Positions 32,316 to 43,631 of a stretch of 64,000 bases of DNA are shown here, in pieces (the stretch's first letter is position 1; each line of letters opens with the position of its first letter). A model generated the notes under the pieces. The model was not told where the DNA came from and did no database searches. It was given only the letters and a program-made list of their open reading frames with translations. The DNA is from Chionoecetes opilio (Eukaryota; Arthropoda; Malacostraca; Decapoda; Majidae): positions 1-64,000 of the forward strand of contig JACEEZ010013409.1 in the NCBI GenBank assembly GCA_016584305.1. The letters are read 5' to 3'. Position numbers and translations under genes: made by a program.

Positions 32316-35237
32316 CTATTTAGAGCGGTCCATACAAAAACCAGACCCGGGTCGAGCAGTAAACACCGGATCGGAGCTATAAAATAAACCAAATGAGGGA
32401 CATTAAGCATTTTAAGGGACTGGCAAACAGTTTTGTGGGGTTATCCCACAAATGGGCGACAGTTTTGTGGGGTTATCCCCCCAAATGGGCGACAGTTTTG
32501 TGGGGTTATCCCAAATGGGCGACAGTTTTGTGGGGTTATCCCACAAATGGGGGAGTTTTTGGGGTTATCCCACAAATGGTCGACAGTTTTGTGGGGTTAT
32601 CCCACAAATGGGCGACAGTTTTGGGGGGTTGGGTTATTTCAAAGTAGCAATTTTTAAATTTTTTGGCTCCCCTTATCAAGGTGAAGGTCAAAAATTTACT
32701 TTAAGGGAAAAAATTTATTAAAACATATAAAAAATAAAATCAAATGAAAAATTTTAAAACAATCATTAGGGTCCACGTAAAAAAGCCTTAAAAATCGGCA
32801 CATTGAAAAACTCGGCAAGGGCAAAAGGCCCCAAATCGTGCCGATTTTTAAAAGGGCTTTTACTGTAAAACGTCAATAAAAATATAGAAAAGATTTTTCA
32901 CTGAAAGTTCCTTTTACTTATTTTTCCTCATCTTCTTTGCCTTCTTTTGTCGTGGGTGGAGCGCTCGGTTATTTTCCGTTTTTTTTGGGTTTTTGGTTTT
33001 TTTCCCGCCCCCAGGGACGGGGGTTTATGGGGTGACCGGGCCCGTCGGAGCTTGTTCCCGCCTGTCTGCAAAAAATTACCCTTTCTGGGGGCCAAAAAAA
33101 TTTTTCCAAAAGTTTCGGGTCTCCGCCCCTTTTTGGGTTTTGCTTTTACACACTCTTTTTTTGATGGAGCAACCTGCAGAGTGGGGTTTGGTATTTTGAA
33201 ATTTACCGGGGACGGGATCAGGGCTTCTCCACTCCTTGTTTTGGGTCCCTTTAAATTTGGGATAAGGGCCCTTTGGCGAGGGTGGTGGGGCTGGTTGGGG
33301 TTTCCCGTCTTTTCAGATTTTTCCCAATACGGGGTTTGACGCTCTCGCAAATTTTTTTGGCCCCACGTCTGTAAAATGCATCCAGCGCCCCCGGAAAACC
33401 CGGGGGAAAACCACCTGGCACTAGGGGAGCCACCCGGGTCGTGAAATAAAAAAGGGAAACAGGAAGGGGGCCAGCGATGCCCGTCGGAAAAGGGTTCCCA
33501 ACCCGGTTGTCGTATATTATGGTGTCGCCCCTGCTAAAATGACTCCCGGGGAAACCGAAATTTTGCCCCTTGAATGATTTTTCCTTTCTTTTCCTCTGTG
33601 TGGGCTTCTTTTTTTTTTTAAAAAGGGGGGAAAGTTTTTTGTTCAGGTGGGGGTTTGTGAAAGGGGAGGTTGGGTTTGAGGGGAAATTTTAAAGCTGAGG
33701 TTGTCGCAGGGCTGCCCTTTCGTCGTCTGGGGCCAAATTATTATTTTGGGGGTTTTCTGTGTCTGGGAAAGGCGGGCCCCCGCTAAAGTCAAAAAAAAGG
33801 GATGATCGAGTAAAAGGTGACAAACCCGTGAAAAGAAAAATGGTCCCAGAATAAGGGGAAAGCCCCTGTTTTCACTTTGGGACAAGGCAAGCGGGTTTGG
33901 AAACAATTTGCTGTGAGGGAACCCCTGCCCAATTAAATTTTTTTTGTAAACGCCCAGGGGTTTCTCCCCGCTGCAAAAAAAAAAACGTTTGATGTCGGTA
34001 GGGTCTTTAAAATATATAACGCCCACCAAAGTTTTTCAGTTTTGACGCACCGAGTCATTGGCTCGGTAACTGCCCAGGAGCCGAGTGTCTGCGTTGGTCC
34101 CGCTAAGGTTTTTTTACGGGAGTCCGGGTTTGGGTTGGGGGCTGCCCGTCTTTTTAATGTAGTACTTGCGGCTGCGAATTTTTTTAAGGTTTCCCCCGGT
34201 GGTGTGCAGAAAATCAAGTCCTGCAGTAAAATTTGGGTTTTATGCGACTCGTGGCTTTTTTGCCCTTCACCGCTGGCGGAATTTTTGTCCGGGGTGACAC
34301 CTGGTGTTCGGAATACTCGGGGGTGGGTTCTTTGCGTTTTCCGTGTGGCTTTAAAAACCCGGAAGTAGCCGTGGGACTCGACTACGGGGAGACGGGTGGG
34401 GGACCCCATGTAGATGGGGCACGGGTCACCCCGGTAAACCCCTTCTTGTAATTTTTGTCACCCTTTAGGTTGGTTAAAAGCGCTGAATTTCGACGAGGAA
34501 AATCTGCCGACGGTTGAGGGTTTCCCGTGGGGGGTTTACGGCCCTTTCTTGTTCCCCTGTTTTCAAAGCAGTATTTTTCCCACGCAAGGAAGGGGTTTTT
34601 GTCAACCTGTTTTTCCCGCGATTAAATTTCCCCTTTTTTTGGGGGGGTTTCCCCTTTTAGTATCCCTGCCGGTCATCCCGAGGGAAATCACTTTTTTTTC
34701 CCCTTTTTGGGGCCCGAGGGCGTTTTGGGGTTTTTGTCGTGACAAACCACGGGAGGACCGTGAGACGAGGGGTTGACGTCCGGGGGAGTCACGAAAGACA
34801 AGACCCCCCCCCGGAAAACAAATCGTGAAATCTGAAACCCCGGGGGTTTTAAAACTTACCTTTTCCCAAAATCCATGGGTTTTAGGAAAGTTTGGGAAAG
34901 GGGTTTCTATCTGGGGAGTCTGTGTCAATTATGGCTATAAATTAAAAAAAATAAAAAATAAATAAAAAACATACATATAAATACAATAAAAAAAATGAAG
35001 ACACAAAAATGACACAGATCGCTGTTCAATATAAAAAAGCCCCTCCTTTTAATATCGTATTTGATAAAACTATGATCCCCAAATACGCCAATGTCCCCTG
35101 TATAAAAATCCTCTTTTTAGGCACTATTAAAACCCCTTTGGCCCTAAATTTGCCCCCTTTTGTTTACTTTCCCCAGATCCAGTGTTTACTCCCCAGATCC
35201 GGGCCGATCCGGTTTTTTAAAGCACCCCTATTTAGAG
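32316..35237. mobile_element. 2.9-kb element with inverted termini and 10-bp flanking direct repeat; family unknown
   Basis: CTATTTAGAG flanks both sides (32316-32325 and 35228-35237). Inside, the left end CATACAAAAACCAGACCCGG followed by AGTAAACACCGGATCGG matches the reverse complement of the right end (AAAAAACCGGATCGGCCCGG, then AGTAAACACTGGATC) over about 60 bp with mismatches. The unit continues across the insertion: the GA tract ends at 32315 and the TCTCTTAGTAG...TTATTATTATT tail resumes at 35238, as in unit 0. The interior has a hairpin minisatellite, an imperfect palindrome near 32785-32870 and GC-rich stretches with frames up to 158 codons (minus strand, 34409-33933), none recognised. 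An 8-10 bp duplication would suit hAT or MULE-like elements. Confidence 0.6.
32428..32632. repeat. Hairpin minisatellite, 32-bp unit, about seven copies
   Basis: The unit reads GACAGTTTTGTGGGGTTATC then CCACAAATGGGC. Each contains TTTGTGGGgttatCCCACAAA, a perfect 8-bp inverted repeat around a 5-base loop. Units vary slightly in length (28-33 bp). Confidence 0.95.
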
Positions 35238-35690
35238 AGGTGAGAGAGGAAAAGGTTTTAAAGGGTCTAATTTCTCTTAGTAGCCCATTTTTGTCTTAGT
35301 AAATTTTTTCTAACATTTTAAATTTGTGTTAGTACTTTTTCTTACTTAGATTTTTTTTTTCTCATTTTTATTTTTTGAAAAAATTTAAAACCCAAAAATT
35401 TACATCCCAAAAAATCTTTTCTTATCTTTTTATTATTATTTTTATTATTATTAAATTGTTATTTTTTTTATTATTTTATTTTATTATTGTTATTGTTATT
35501 ATTATTTTATTATTATCGTTTTTAAAATTTTTATTTTATTTATTATCATTGTTATTATTTTTATTTTTTTTATTTTATTTTTATATTTTTTCATTATTTT
35601 CTTGTTATTATTATTGTTTTGTTTTTCCCCATAGGTTTTTTGTTAAATTTTTAAGGGTTATAATAAAAAATAATGTTGGGGGGCTTCCCC
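35238..35690. repeat. TTA/TTT-rich microsatellite tail, unit 1
   Basis: Matches the end of unit 0 (12970-13335) through TTTCTAACATT, CTTACTTAGATTTTTT, TTTACATC, (TTA)n and CCCCATAGGTTTTTTGT, but with heavy T expansion. The frames here are Ile/Leu/Phe runs and are not genes. Confidence 0.7.
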
Positions 35691-36099
35691 CCCTAAAACC
35701 CCCAAAGACTTCCCCCCTTAATTTACCCCAAAGGAGCGGGCCCCGAACTTTTAAATTTTCCCCCCTGTAGAAAGGCTCGGGGGGAGACTAAACCCGGGGG
35801 GAGCAATCGGTGGGGGTAACACGTAGTTTTAAAAAACACAAAGGGAATAGAGGAAAATTTAACACTCAAAGTACAAAATTTTCTATTTTTAAAACGGAGG
35901 TTTAACACAATACACAACTGCCCTTTAAGGCGTAGCCGAAGGAACAAACCCCTGCAGTTACATTGCACCTTGGCTCCTCTAAAAAACCAACACACCCAAG
36001 GGGGTTCACTAAAAGGGCACAACCCACTGACGAGGTCCCTGGGTACGCGAGGCAAAAACGAGCTAATGACGGGGGGCCGACGACGCAAAAAGGTGGGAT
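35691..36099. other. Unassigned sequence
   Basis: Mixed composition; frames up to 121 codons on both strands without recognisable motifs. Confidence 0.3.
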
Positions 36100-36263
36100 G
36101 GCCCCCTGCCCGGCGCGGGTTTTTTCCCCCACGGTTTTCTCCATTCTGTCCATCTTCCTAATGCAAGATTTTAATCAGTATCTTTACTCTTTCACCCCTT
36201 TCACTGGTAAACTCTGGAACTCTCTTCCTTTTCTTTTTTTTCCACTTTCCTATGACTTAAAGT
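36100..36263 (+). mobile_element. C-terminal scrap of a LINE reverse transcriptase
   Basis: Near 36165-36260 the plus strand reads QDFNQYLYSFTPFTGKLWNSLP then FFPLSYDLK, the conserved C-terminal FxxxTxxLWNSLP motif of jockey/CR1-like ORF2 proteins. Nothing of the polymerase domain precedes it. Confidence 0.6.
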
Positions 36264-36496
36264 AATCGTCCAGACCCTTTTTTTTTTTGCCGAACTATGT
36301 TGAATGTACATTCAAAACACCTAATCCACCAAAATAATTGATTTCCAGGCCTTATTTCCGAAAAACACGATTTTTTGAAAAAAAGCGCGCAAAAAAAAAA
36401 AAAAATCTTCCCCCCCAACAGGGCTACGACTGTTATTGATGACGTCAGAACAGGGACGCCCCGCAGACACTCTGTCTGAACCTGTCGGCAAATGTT
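36264..36496. other. Spacer with inverted-repeat word AATCGTCCAGACC
   Basis: AATCGTCCAGACC at 36264-36276 has a perfect inverse at 43619-43631. The rest holds poly(T), poly(A) and CGACTGTTATTGATGACGTC near 36426. Confidence 0.4.
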
Positions 36497-36737
36497 ATGA
36501 TGAGCGATTGTACTTCGGTGTCAGACAGTGAATCTGTCGCTGTGACAGATTTAGAGTACGATGCTCAATCTGACAGCGAAAAAAATGACGCTGGTCGCGT
36601 ATACTATGAGGAAAACAAACCTCAGATTGTCATGGGATCCTATATGTTTGACCCCGAGTACGAGGGTTTATGAACAGGTGTTAGCAGAGCCTGAGGTTCA
36701 GCAGGAGGACCTGGCACTTCTCCAAAACCATGGATTG
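36497..36737 (+). pseudogene. Exon-like sequence of an acidic protein with a PEY-type motif, one frameshift
   Basis: ATG at 36497 opens MMSDCTSVSDSESVAVTDLE, then an acidic stretch (DAQSDSEKNDAGR) and QIVMGSYMFDPEYEG before a stop at 36671. One base of slip joins it to EQVLAEPEVQQEDLALLQNH in the next frame, ending at GATTG followed by GTAAATAAG at 36738, a plausible splice donor. Composition (Ser/Asp/Glu-rich start, then YMFDPEY) resembles the N-terminal region of metazoan proteins with a (P)YxFEPEY motif, annotated as P2X7-intracellular-domain-like; that link is from memory and tentative. A host gene exon or a transposon-carried gene are both possible. Confidence 0.4.
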
Positions 36738-36984
36738 GTAAATAAGGTTAACCATGCGTGTGTGGAATCACAATGAAGGTACTTTCGAGAAAATCCATGG
36801 GTTTGTTTTGGAGCTACAGTCAAACGTCATTACTCTGAAACCACATACTAGCATTAACTACAGCATGAGTTGGAAAATATCGGGCGGGAAGGCAGAAAGT
36901 GTGACAGCCACACCCCACAGGGTCTCTCACCACAGGGCACGCCCACTCCACAACTGGTTTACTTGGTTTACTTGGTCTTGTTAA
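36738..36984. other. Unassigned, possibly intronic
   Basis: Follows the candidate donor site. TTTACTTGGTTTACTTGG is a short duplication near 36957. Confidence 0.3.
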
Positions 36985-37518
36985 GAGGGAAAGCCTCATA
37001 GTCGGTGGTGGCCCACCGCTGCTGCCAGTCCTGGCGTCCCTGTCTAACAGGGCCACCTGGTCTGGAAATGGTTTTTGGACTGAGTCCTGCTTGGGGGGGG
37101 GGGGGGGCCCCCCCTTGCCCAGCACACCCTGTACACATTTTTCACCTCACACTTTGTCGTCCCAACCCCACCCCTTTGGGTAGGCGACTAGTAAACGCTG
37201 CACATTTTCCCCAGCCCTTTCACCCGTTTGTGTACCCCCCTAAAACCCCCGTTTCTCAACAAAATTTGCTCGCCCCAACACTATAGGCTTGTATGGGCCC
37301 CTTCTTTGAGCTCCCCGGGGTGGTGACAAAAAGGGTTGTGCTCCACTCCTCCCCCCAAATTTAAAACCGCTACTATCCTTCACCGCCCAACGACACTACA
37401 CACACTAAGTTGTAGTGTGCCTGATTCTGCTGTGTGGTGCGGTGTATGTCTGTGCCCGGGCCCCCCTTTTTTCCCCGGTGATTGATCCCCGCCTTTTGAC
37501 ACGGCCGCCCCGGCTGCC

Positions 37519-38780
37519 GTGGACATGGACACCACTAAACCCTGCCCCCAAGAGGTCCCGCTGGGCCCTTCCCCCCGTTTTGGTGAACCCCCCCTGCCTG
37601 ATAAACCTCAAGCTGCACGCCCTTTCCCCCTCCCATCATTGCCTCCTCCCCCCACGGATGCTATACCCACCACTTCTCTGCTTCTGAAATCCGCCTGCTC
37701 TCTCCCTTTCCCCAGCCAACCCGCCTAAAAAAACTTTCAGGTCAGTTGGGGAAATCGGGTCATTTACACCCGGGGAAGGTGCCCAGGGTTTTTTTTTTAA
37801 CCCCTTTTTTCAAAAAAAATTTTTGGTGTTTTACCCTCAAACCACCCCCGGGGGGGGGGGGGGGGCAGAGGAAATAAATTCGAGGGGGCCCAAACCCTTG
37901 ACAACCTTGCCCCCCCCCCAAGTCTGTCACAACGTTTGGGGAGGGGTTTCCCGTAAAGGTGCTGGGTTGCATCGGACGACGACCCACCTACAGGTTGGGG
38001 AATTTTCCCTTTTTCCCCCAAAATGAAAAATGACGATTTTTCCGGGCGGGGCCCTTACTGTACTTGACGGCTCACCTTCAGAATTGTTAGTGCCCTTAAG
38101 ACCCCCCGACCCCCCCGTCCGGGAGGGTGAGTGGGAAAGGCCCCAACCGGGCAATCGGGTAAAATTTCGGGGCCCCCTTCCAGCCCGGGTCCTCCTAATA
38201 ACGCGGTGAAACTGGGTCCGGCCCCACACCCCCCCTTTGTCCTCCCGGGGGTCCCCCGCTGTTTTCCCTTTTTTTGGCCGGGGAAAATGCCCCCTGCAAC
38301 TAAAGGCCCCGTTTCGGAAACTGCAGCGGTTTTTCATGTTGCAGAGAAGTGTCCCCGGGCCGGTGTCCTGCCATTTTGTGGTGATGACCACCGCCCCACC
38401 TATAAGCGTCCCCCTTTTAAACCCCCAGGCGGGCAAGTGCAACTCCTTAAACTTTACTCCACCTTTTTTTCCTCTCGGATTTGAAGGGGAACTGAGGGGC
38501 ATCCCCCTGGGACCTTCCCGCCCAAAGGGGGGCCCCGGAGGGAGCCCGCCCCTCCCCCGCCCGCCACTTTCCATCCCCGCCTTTTCCGGGCCCCTCCCCC
38601 TCCTACCCGCCTAACCCAAAGGGCCCGGCCCCCTGCCATCCTATAAAGCCCCTCCTTTAAACTGTTGTCCAGCGGGCTGCTGGCTGCGTAAAAACCCACC
38701 CTCCCCCCCCATATCATTGGGTTCCTTCCCCCAAAACCCCCAAAAGGCGCCAACACCCCCCCGGAAAACCAAAAACATCC
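37519..38780 (+). pseudogene. LINE copy 1 ORF1 (Gag-like) remnant
   Basis: A plus-strand frame starts MDMDTTKPCPQEVPLGPSPR at 37519 and is Pro-rich, as jockey ORF1 N-termini often are. Frame-shifted downstream sequence near 38334-38440 reads FHVAEKCPRAGV then FCGDDHRPTYKRP, resembling a CCHC knuckle (C-x2-C-x4-H-x4-C) with the last Cys reading as Arg. ORF1 proteins coat the element's RNA. The remainder to 38780 is Pro/Ser-rich. Confidence 0.55.
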
Positions 38781-38999
38781 CCCCAATTTAAAATATGGGC
38801 ACAGGCCCTCCTTCCTGCCGGGGGGGCCCTATGGGAGGTTTGGGGGCGATTTTTCCACCCCCCCTACCCCCTTATCACCTAATCCCCCACCCCCCCCTTT
38901 CCCTTCCCTCCCTTTCGCACCCTCGCCCCATCCCCAAACTGCCAGTGCTAAACCACCCCTGCCCCCCACTGGGCAGTGCAAACCCTGCGCCCCCTTCTC

Positions 39000-40050
39000 C
39001 TTCTCACCCCAAGAAAATGTTTTCGGGCTTTGCATGGTCACCCTTCTTTAAAGGGAATTGCCCCCCTTGCATTTGGGAATTTTTTTAATCTCCTTTTTTA
39101 AGGTTCCACCCTCAGGGAAAACCCCTCATTCGATCCCTGCCACCCCCTTTAAACCTTTCCTTTATGTCACTCACCCGGGGTGAGCCCTTTACTCCCCCCC
39201 CCTTTCCCATTTTCGGGAAACCCCCCGGTCCCTCTGTACCAAACTTCCAGTCTTTAAAACCACCTCTCATCATACACCCCTCTATTTGTTCGTCTTGAGA
39301 CTTTGGCTCCAAAACGCATTCTCCCCCCCCTTTTCCCCCCAAACCCTATTTTCCCCCCTACAGGGGGGGACAGGGGGCCCCGGGGGGGCAGGAGGGGGCC
39401 CCTGTTTTCTGCTGGTCCACCGCCCCCCTCTTTTTCTAGCCCTCTCACTATCACTCCTTTCCCTGGAGGGGGCCCTTTGGAGCTTTTGGGGGTGACTTTT
39501 TACCTTTGATTCAGGGCCCCTTCAGTTTCCCTTTTGATATACAATCCTGTTTAGATAAAACCCCTTCGGGAATTTCCCCGCATTTTGTTCTCTCAGTTTT
39601 TCCTCCCCAGTTTTAATAATGGGTGATTTTAATGCCCATCATGACCTCGGGGAACCGCCCCCCCAGGAGCCGAAAAAAACCCCCCTCGGGTCGGCCCCCT
39701 CTCGGAGTTTTCTGGCGGACAGTGCTTTTTTAAATCTCTCCTTACCCACCGGGCCCTCCCTCCCGGACTGATCCATTTTCCGGGAACCCCTCCCCCTTTG
39801 GGAAACCTCCCGGAAAATGGCCCCCCCCTCCTCACCACTGTCACAACGGGCCCTTACATGGGGAGCAACCTTTTCCTGTTGAAATTTTCCCTTTCCCCCC
39901 TTTCAGTACCACCACCCCCTCCCCTTCACCAACCTCTTTGGGTTTCCCTTCCCCAAAGGGGAAGGGGGCTTTTTTCAATCAGAAAAAAAATTCACTTCCC
40001 CCTTTCCCATTACCCTCCCTTCTTTCGGATACAATTCAATACCTCACGGT
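39000..40050 (+). pseudogene. LINE copy 1 endonuclease domain remnant
   Basis: The diagnostic MGDFNAHHDL motif starts at 39619, preceded by a degraded N-terminal half (frames around 39030-39500) and followed by FLADS, LNLSLP and TSGETPPPW-like sequence, the order in AP-type endonucleases of jockey elements. The enzyme nicks the target to start reverse transcription. Several indels make it non-functional as read. Confidence 0.65.
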
Positions 40051-40099
40051 AAACCCTGGTGGCCCGGGGGGGTCCCACCACTTTCATCTAATCCCCTTC

Positions 40100-41760
40100 C
40101 CACCCCCCCGCTCTTTCCGGATCCCCTGGGGGTTTCCCGAAGTGGCGGCACCCCCCTTCCCGGGCCCAAACCCACGCCTTTACTGCGTGGCGTAAAAAAA
40201 CCCCTTTCCCCTTTGGCTCCGTAGCCCCGCTTCCTTTTTTGGAGGCCCAAATCAAACGTGTTTTTCTTGATGAAAAACGTTTTGGCATGGGCCCCCTTTT
40301 TTGTGCTTCCCTGTCCTTCTCCTCCTCAGTCTCCGGGCTTGGCCCTTTTTTTTCGGGAAGTTTGGTCCACCCTCCCCCCTTCATTTTCCCTTTTAATTTA
40401 GTAACGGTGCCCTCCTCGTCACTGTGCCGAAAAGCCCTAGTGCCTTGCCTCCCAAAATTCCCCCAACACTCGGCCCCTCCAGCCCCCCGAAACCCCCCCA
40501 CCTGTGTTCCCCCCTTAAAAACCCCGGGCCATACATTAGCCTGCTAAACCCCCCACAGTTTTCCTGGGGTTTTACACGCCTGTCCCCTGGGAAGGCGGGG
40601 GGGCCCGGACCACCCAAACCCGATTTTTCTTCGCCGCCCCCCGATGCTCGGGCCCGCCTCCCCCCGGGACGTCCTCAAGGGCCAGCGGGGCTGTGGGGGG
40701 ACGTTCCCTTCTGTTGGCGTCATCCCCACACAATTCCTATTCTTAAGCCTGGAAACCCGTCGGGCTTCCTCCTATAGGCCCATTACCCTTCTCTCAAATC
40801 TTAGTAAAGTATAGAACAAAATTTACGGTGTGGGTTTTGACATGGGGGTTGGGAACACAAAAACCCTTTTTTCCTCAAACATTTTTGGGGTTTTTCGCCC
40901 TCCCCGGGGGGGGGAACCCTGGATCCCCTGCCCCAAAGCTGGGGGAAACCACATACGGGAAGGGAAATTTCCCAAAACCCTTCACACAATGGGCCTTTTA
41001 AATTGACCTCCAGCGGTTTTTTGACCCTCCCCCCATAATGCCATCATTGAAAAACTTGCCCCCCGGGGCCCTGCTGGCCCCCCTCTCCCAAGGGGTTTAA
41101 AAAACCCTTTCCCTGCCCTTCCCGGGGGCCTTCTCTCTGGTGATCGGGAACACCCTTTCCCGGGTCTTACCCGGTCACCAGGGGCGTCCCACGGGGTTTT
41201 CTCCCCTCGTCCTGTCCTCTTCAAAAATTTTGGCTTTCAAAATTTTCCCCCCTCCCCTCCCCCCCATGCACCATGCACTCTTTCAAATCCCTGATGACAT
41301 CTCCTCATTTGCTCTGCTCCCACAAAATCCGGGGGCTCAAGACCATTTTCCCAACGAGGGCTTGAGGGCCGGGCCATCATGGCCCTCCCGTTGGGGCCTG
41401 ACGTGGGGTGCCCCGAAGTCTGCCTTCTGTTCTTCACCCCGGGGGTATTCCCAACATCCCAATGGTCACCATTAATGGGTCCCCCCAAAAAAATTTTCCC
41501 TTCCCAAACCCCGCACAAATTCCTTGGTTTACTGTTTGGAAAGGCCCCCGCCTAACCTGGGGCCCCACATACAGTACCTGGTGACCTCGTGCCTCAAGAG
41601 GCTTAACTTAATGAATCCCTTGCAGGGGTCAAGTGGGGTGGGGGACAGGAAAAACCCTCCTTTTTCTATGCACTTACACCCCTAGTCGCTTAGCTACGGT
41701 GGGGGAGGTTTTTTGGTGCGGGCCCCCACCTTTTCCCCCCTCCACAATTTAGATGTTCCA
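40100..41760 (+). pseudogene. LINE copy 1 reverse transcriptase remnant
   Basis: In shifting frames: HTIPILKPGNP near 40730, a NLSKV segment at 40797-40810, FDLQRFF-like motif A near 41005, VTRGVPRGFLPSSCPL-like motif B near 41170-41220, and the catalytic region near 41285-41305 where the DD of YADD reads IPDDIS. The thumb follows at 41590-41750. The core signals are present but broken. This copy keeps DD where copy 2 reads ND. Confidence 0.6.
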
Positions 41761-42199
41761 GAATAATGCCCCCTTTGTAAGCTTTTGGGGGGCCCTTCCC
41801 GGGCCCCCCCCATCACAGCCCTTTGGCGGGGAAACCTCCCTCTCCTCCCTGTCACAACCGACGCTCCACCTCCGGTCCCCACCCACCCAAACTTGCCTCC
41901 TCCCCTAGCTGCCATGCCCTCCACTTTCCCCCCTCCTCCGACACGGTAGGGAACCCTTCATGGCCCCCGGCCGGGTTTAAGCCCCCCAAAACCTTTCGTA
42001 GAGCGAGCCCTCTCCTTCTTTGCTTTTTATCCGGGTGGCTCCCCCCCCCTTTTTGCCTCTGGAGAAAACCTCTTCCCTGGCCCTTGGTTTCCCTCTCTTC
42101 TCTAATTTCTCTGTCCCCTTTACACACCTACACCAAAGGTCCAAGGCCCGCCTTCCGGGGCAGGGCAGGTTTCCTTTTTTAAATCCCTCCACACACCCC

Positions 42200-43130
42200 C
42201 CCTACAGTAACTCCCTCCCCAAATTCACAACCGACGCCCCCGTCCCGCCAGCCCCCTCCGTCTGTAGGGGCGGGTGTTCATCCCCGGGCCCGGTCACTTG
42301 CCCCCGCCTGGAGGGTTTCCCCCCCCTGCCTCCTCCTGACGGCAAACTTTTTTGCCATCAGGGAGGCATCAATTTTGCCACCCCCGTGCCCCCCTCCTTT
42401 GCTGTAACCCCTTTTTTACTACCCCTCACAAACCCCCCACTTATCCGACGTCCCCCCGCCCTCACACTCACCATTTCCCTTTGTTTTTCCCCTCCCCCCC
42501 TCTTGCTTTTACTTTTCCTCCTCTGGCCATGTCAAACCACCTTCATGGGTGCCCTCCCACATTGGTGTCAGGGCAACACTGTGGCCGCCCGGGCCGGGAG
42601 CGGAGGCCCCTCCCTTCCCCCCTCCCTAGACTGACCAAAAGACCTGACTGATTCACTGACTAACCTTCAGACACATGCAACCGACACTGGGACAATGAGC
42701 TGACTGAACCCCCTTAAAAGTCCAAATTACTTGGACGTATACGACATGACACCGACCCACTGGGACCCCCCTCCCCCCGCCGTGCCCTTGGCCAAACCCC
42801 TCACCAGAACTTTCCCGGTTGGCCACCCCCCTCAACCCCCCAACCCCCCACAAAATGGGGATGACCGATGACCCCCCCACTGCCCCCCCGGGCCCCATTA
42901 CCCCGGGCACACCTGAAAACCTCCCTCCCCGCAAATTTCCCTTTGTACCACCCCAAACCCCACGGCACTCCCCCCAATCTCTTTTCCCCCCCTCCTCCTC
43001 CGCAGGCCAACTCTACTGCCTCCTGGTGGCTTTTCCAACCCCGGCTTGGCCTTCAAAAATTCCCCAACAACACCAGGCCCCTTTTTCCCCCCACCCAATC
43101 GGGCCAACGCACAGGATCTAACCTGCTAAC
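42200..43130 (+). pseudogene. LINE copy 1 RNase H-like and C-terminal region remnant
   Basis: VPSHIGVR near 42549-42572 followed by NTVA in the next frame is the conserved C-terminal motif of the RNase H domain. Further on, a GMTDDPP-like segment near 42858 corresponds to GMTDDPHCPWCPNT in copy 2, a CxxC-type knuckle. Heavy C-run expansion. Confidence 0.6.
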
Positions 43131-43220
43131 CCCTCTCATACTGCACCTTCGGGGCACTAGAAAGGGTGTGGCCCCCAGCCTGCACGGCCCCCTTTAAACC
43201 CCCAACCCAAAACAACAACA

Positions 43221-43631
43221 ATAGGGGGTTTTATCACCCTTTCCCCACGCCCCCTCCTTTCCGTGTGCAAAATTTTTTTCGAAAGGGACAGCTGTCTTGC
43301 TGCACCCATAAAGGATGCATGCATGTGGGTATAGAAAAAAATTATCAGAAACACCCAAATATCTTCAAGTACTATATTTTTCTCTGGTTTAACGTGCCTC
43401 TGGGTCAAACGCGGAAGATGACCCCCCTATGCTAAAGTCCCGACCTGAGCCCCGAGCGTCTGCAAACCTTGAGAGCGTTTTGAAAACTCGGGGGGTTTTC
43501 AGATTTTTGATTGCGGATTATTTAAAAAAAGGCTGACTGGATACAAAAAAGGCAACGTATTTTTGATATACTCGTTTAAAGGCTATGAAATTTTTTTGCC
43601 TTAAATCAAATGTGAAATGGTCTGGACGATT
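43221..43631. other. Unassigned sequence ending in GGTCTGGACGATT
   Basis: AT-richer than the LINE. It ends with the inverse of the 36264-36276 word, directly abutting a foldback scrap. No gene. Confidence 0.35.

Larger units (their letters stand above)
36985..43220 (+). mobile_element. Jockey-type LINE, nearly full length, copy 1
   Basis: It matches copy 2 (46.9-53.4 kb) from about 38.78 kb onward and extends further 5'. The order is ORF1 with a CCHC-like region, endonuclease, reverse transcriptase, RNase H-like domain and a C-terminal zinc-knuckle-like region, then GGGGCACTAGA...GTGGC...GCACGGCCCC and an (AAC)n tail near 43205-43222. The 5' limit is uncertain. Homopolymer-expanded C-rich sequence breaks every frame. 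Unlike copy 2 it has no hAT insertion (empty site at about 41375-41383). Confidence 0.8.

Noticed and set aside
37927..38574. Minus-strand 215-codon frame in the LINE copy 1 ORF1 region
   Set aside because: Antisense to the jockey ORF1; composed of Gly/Arg/Pro from C/G runs.
42020..42634. Plus-strand 204-codon frame in LINE copy 1
   Set aside because: Mostly out of frame with the RNase H motif (VPSHIGVR is in another frame); Pro/Leu-rich by composition.
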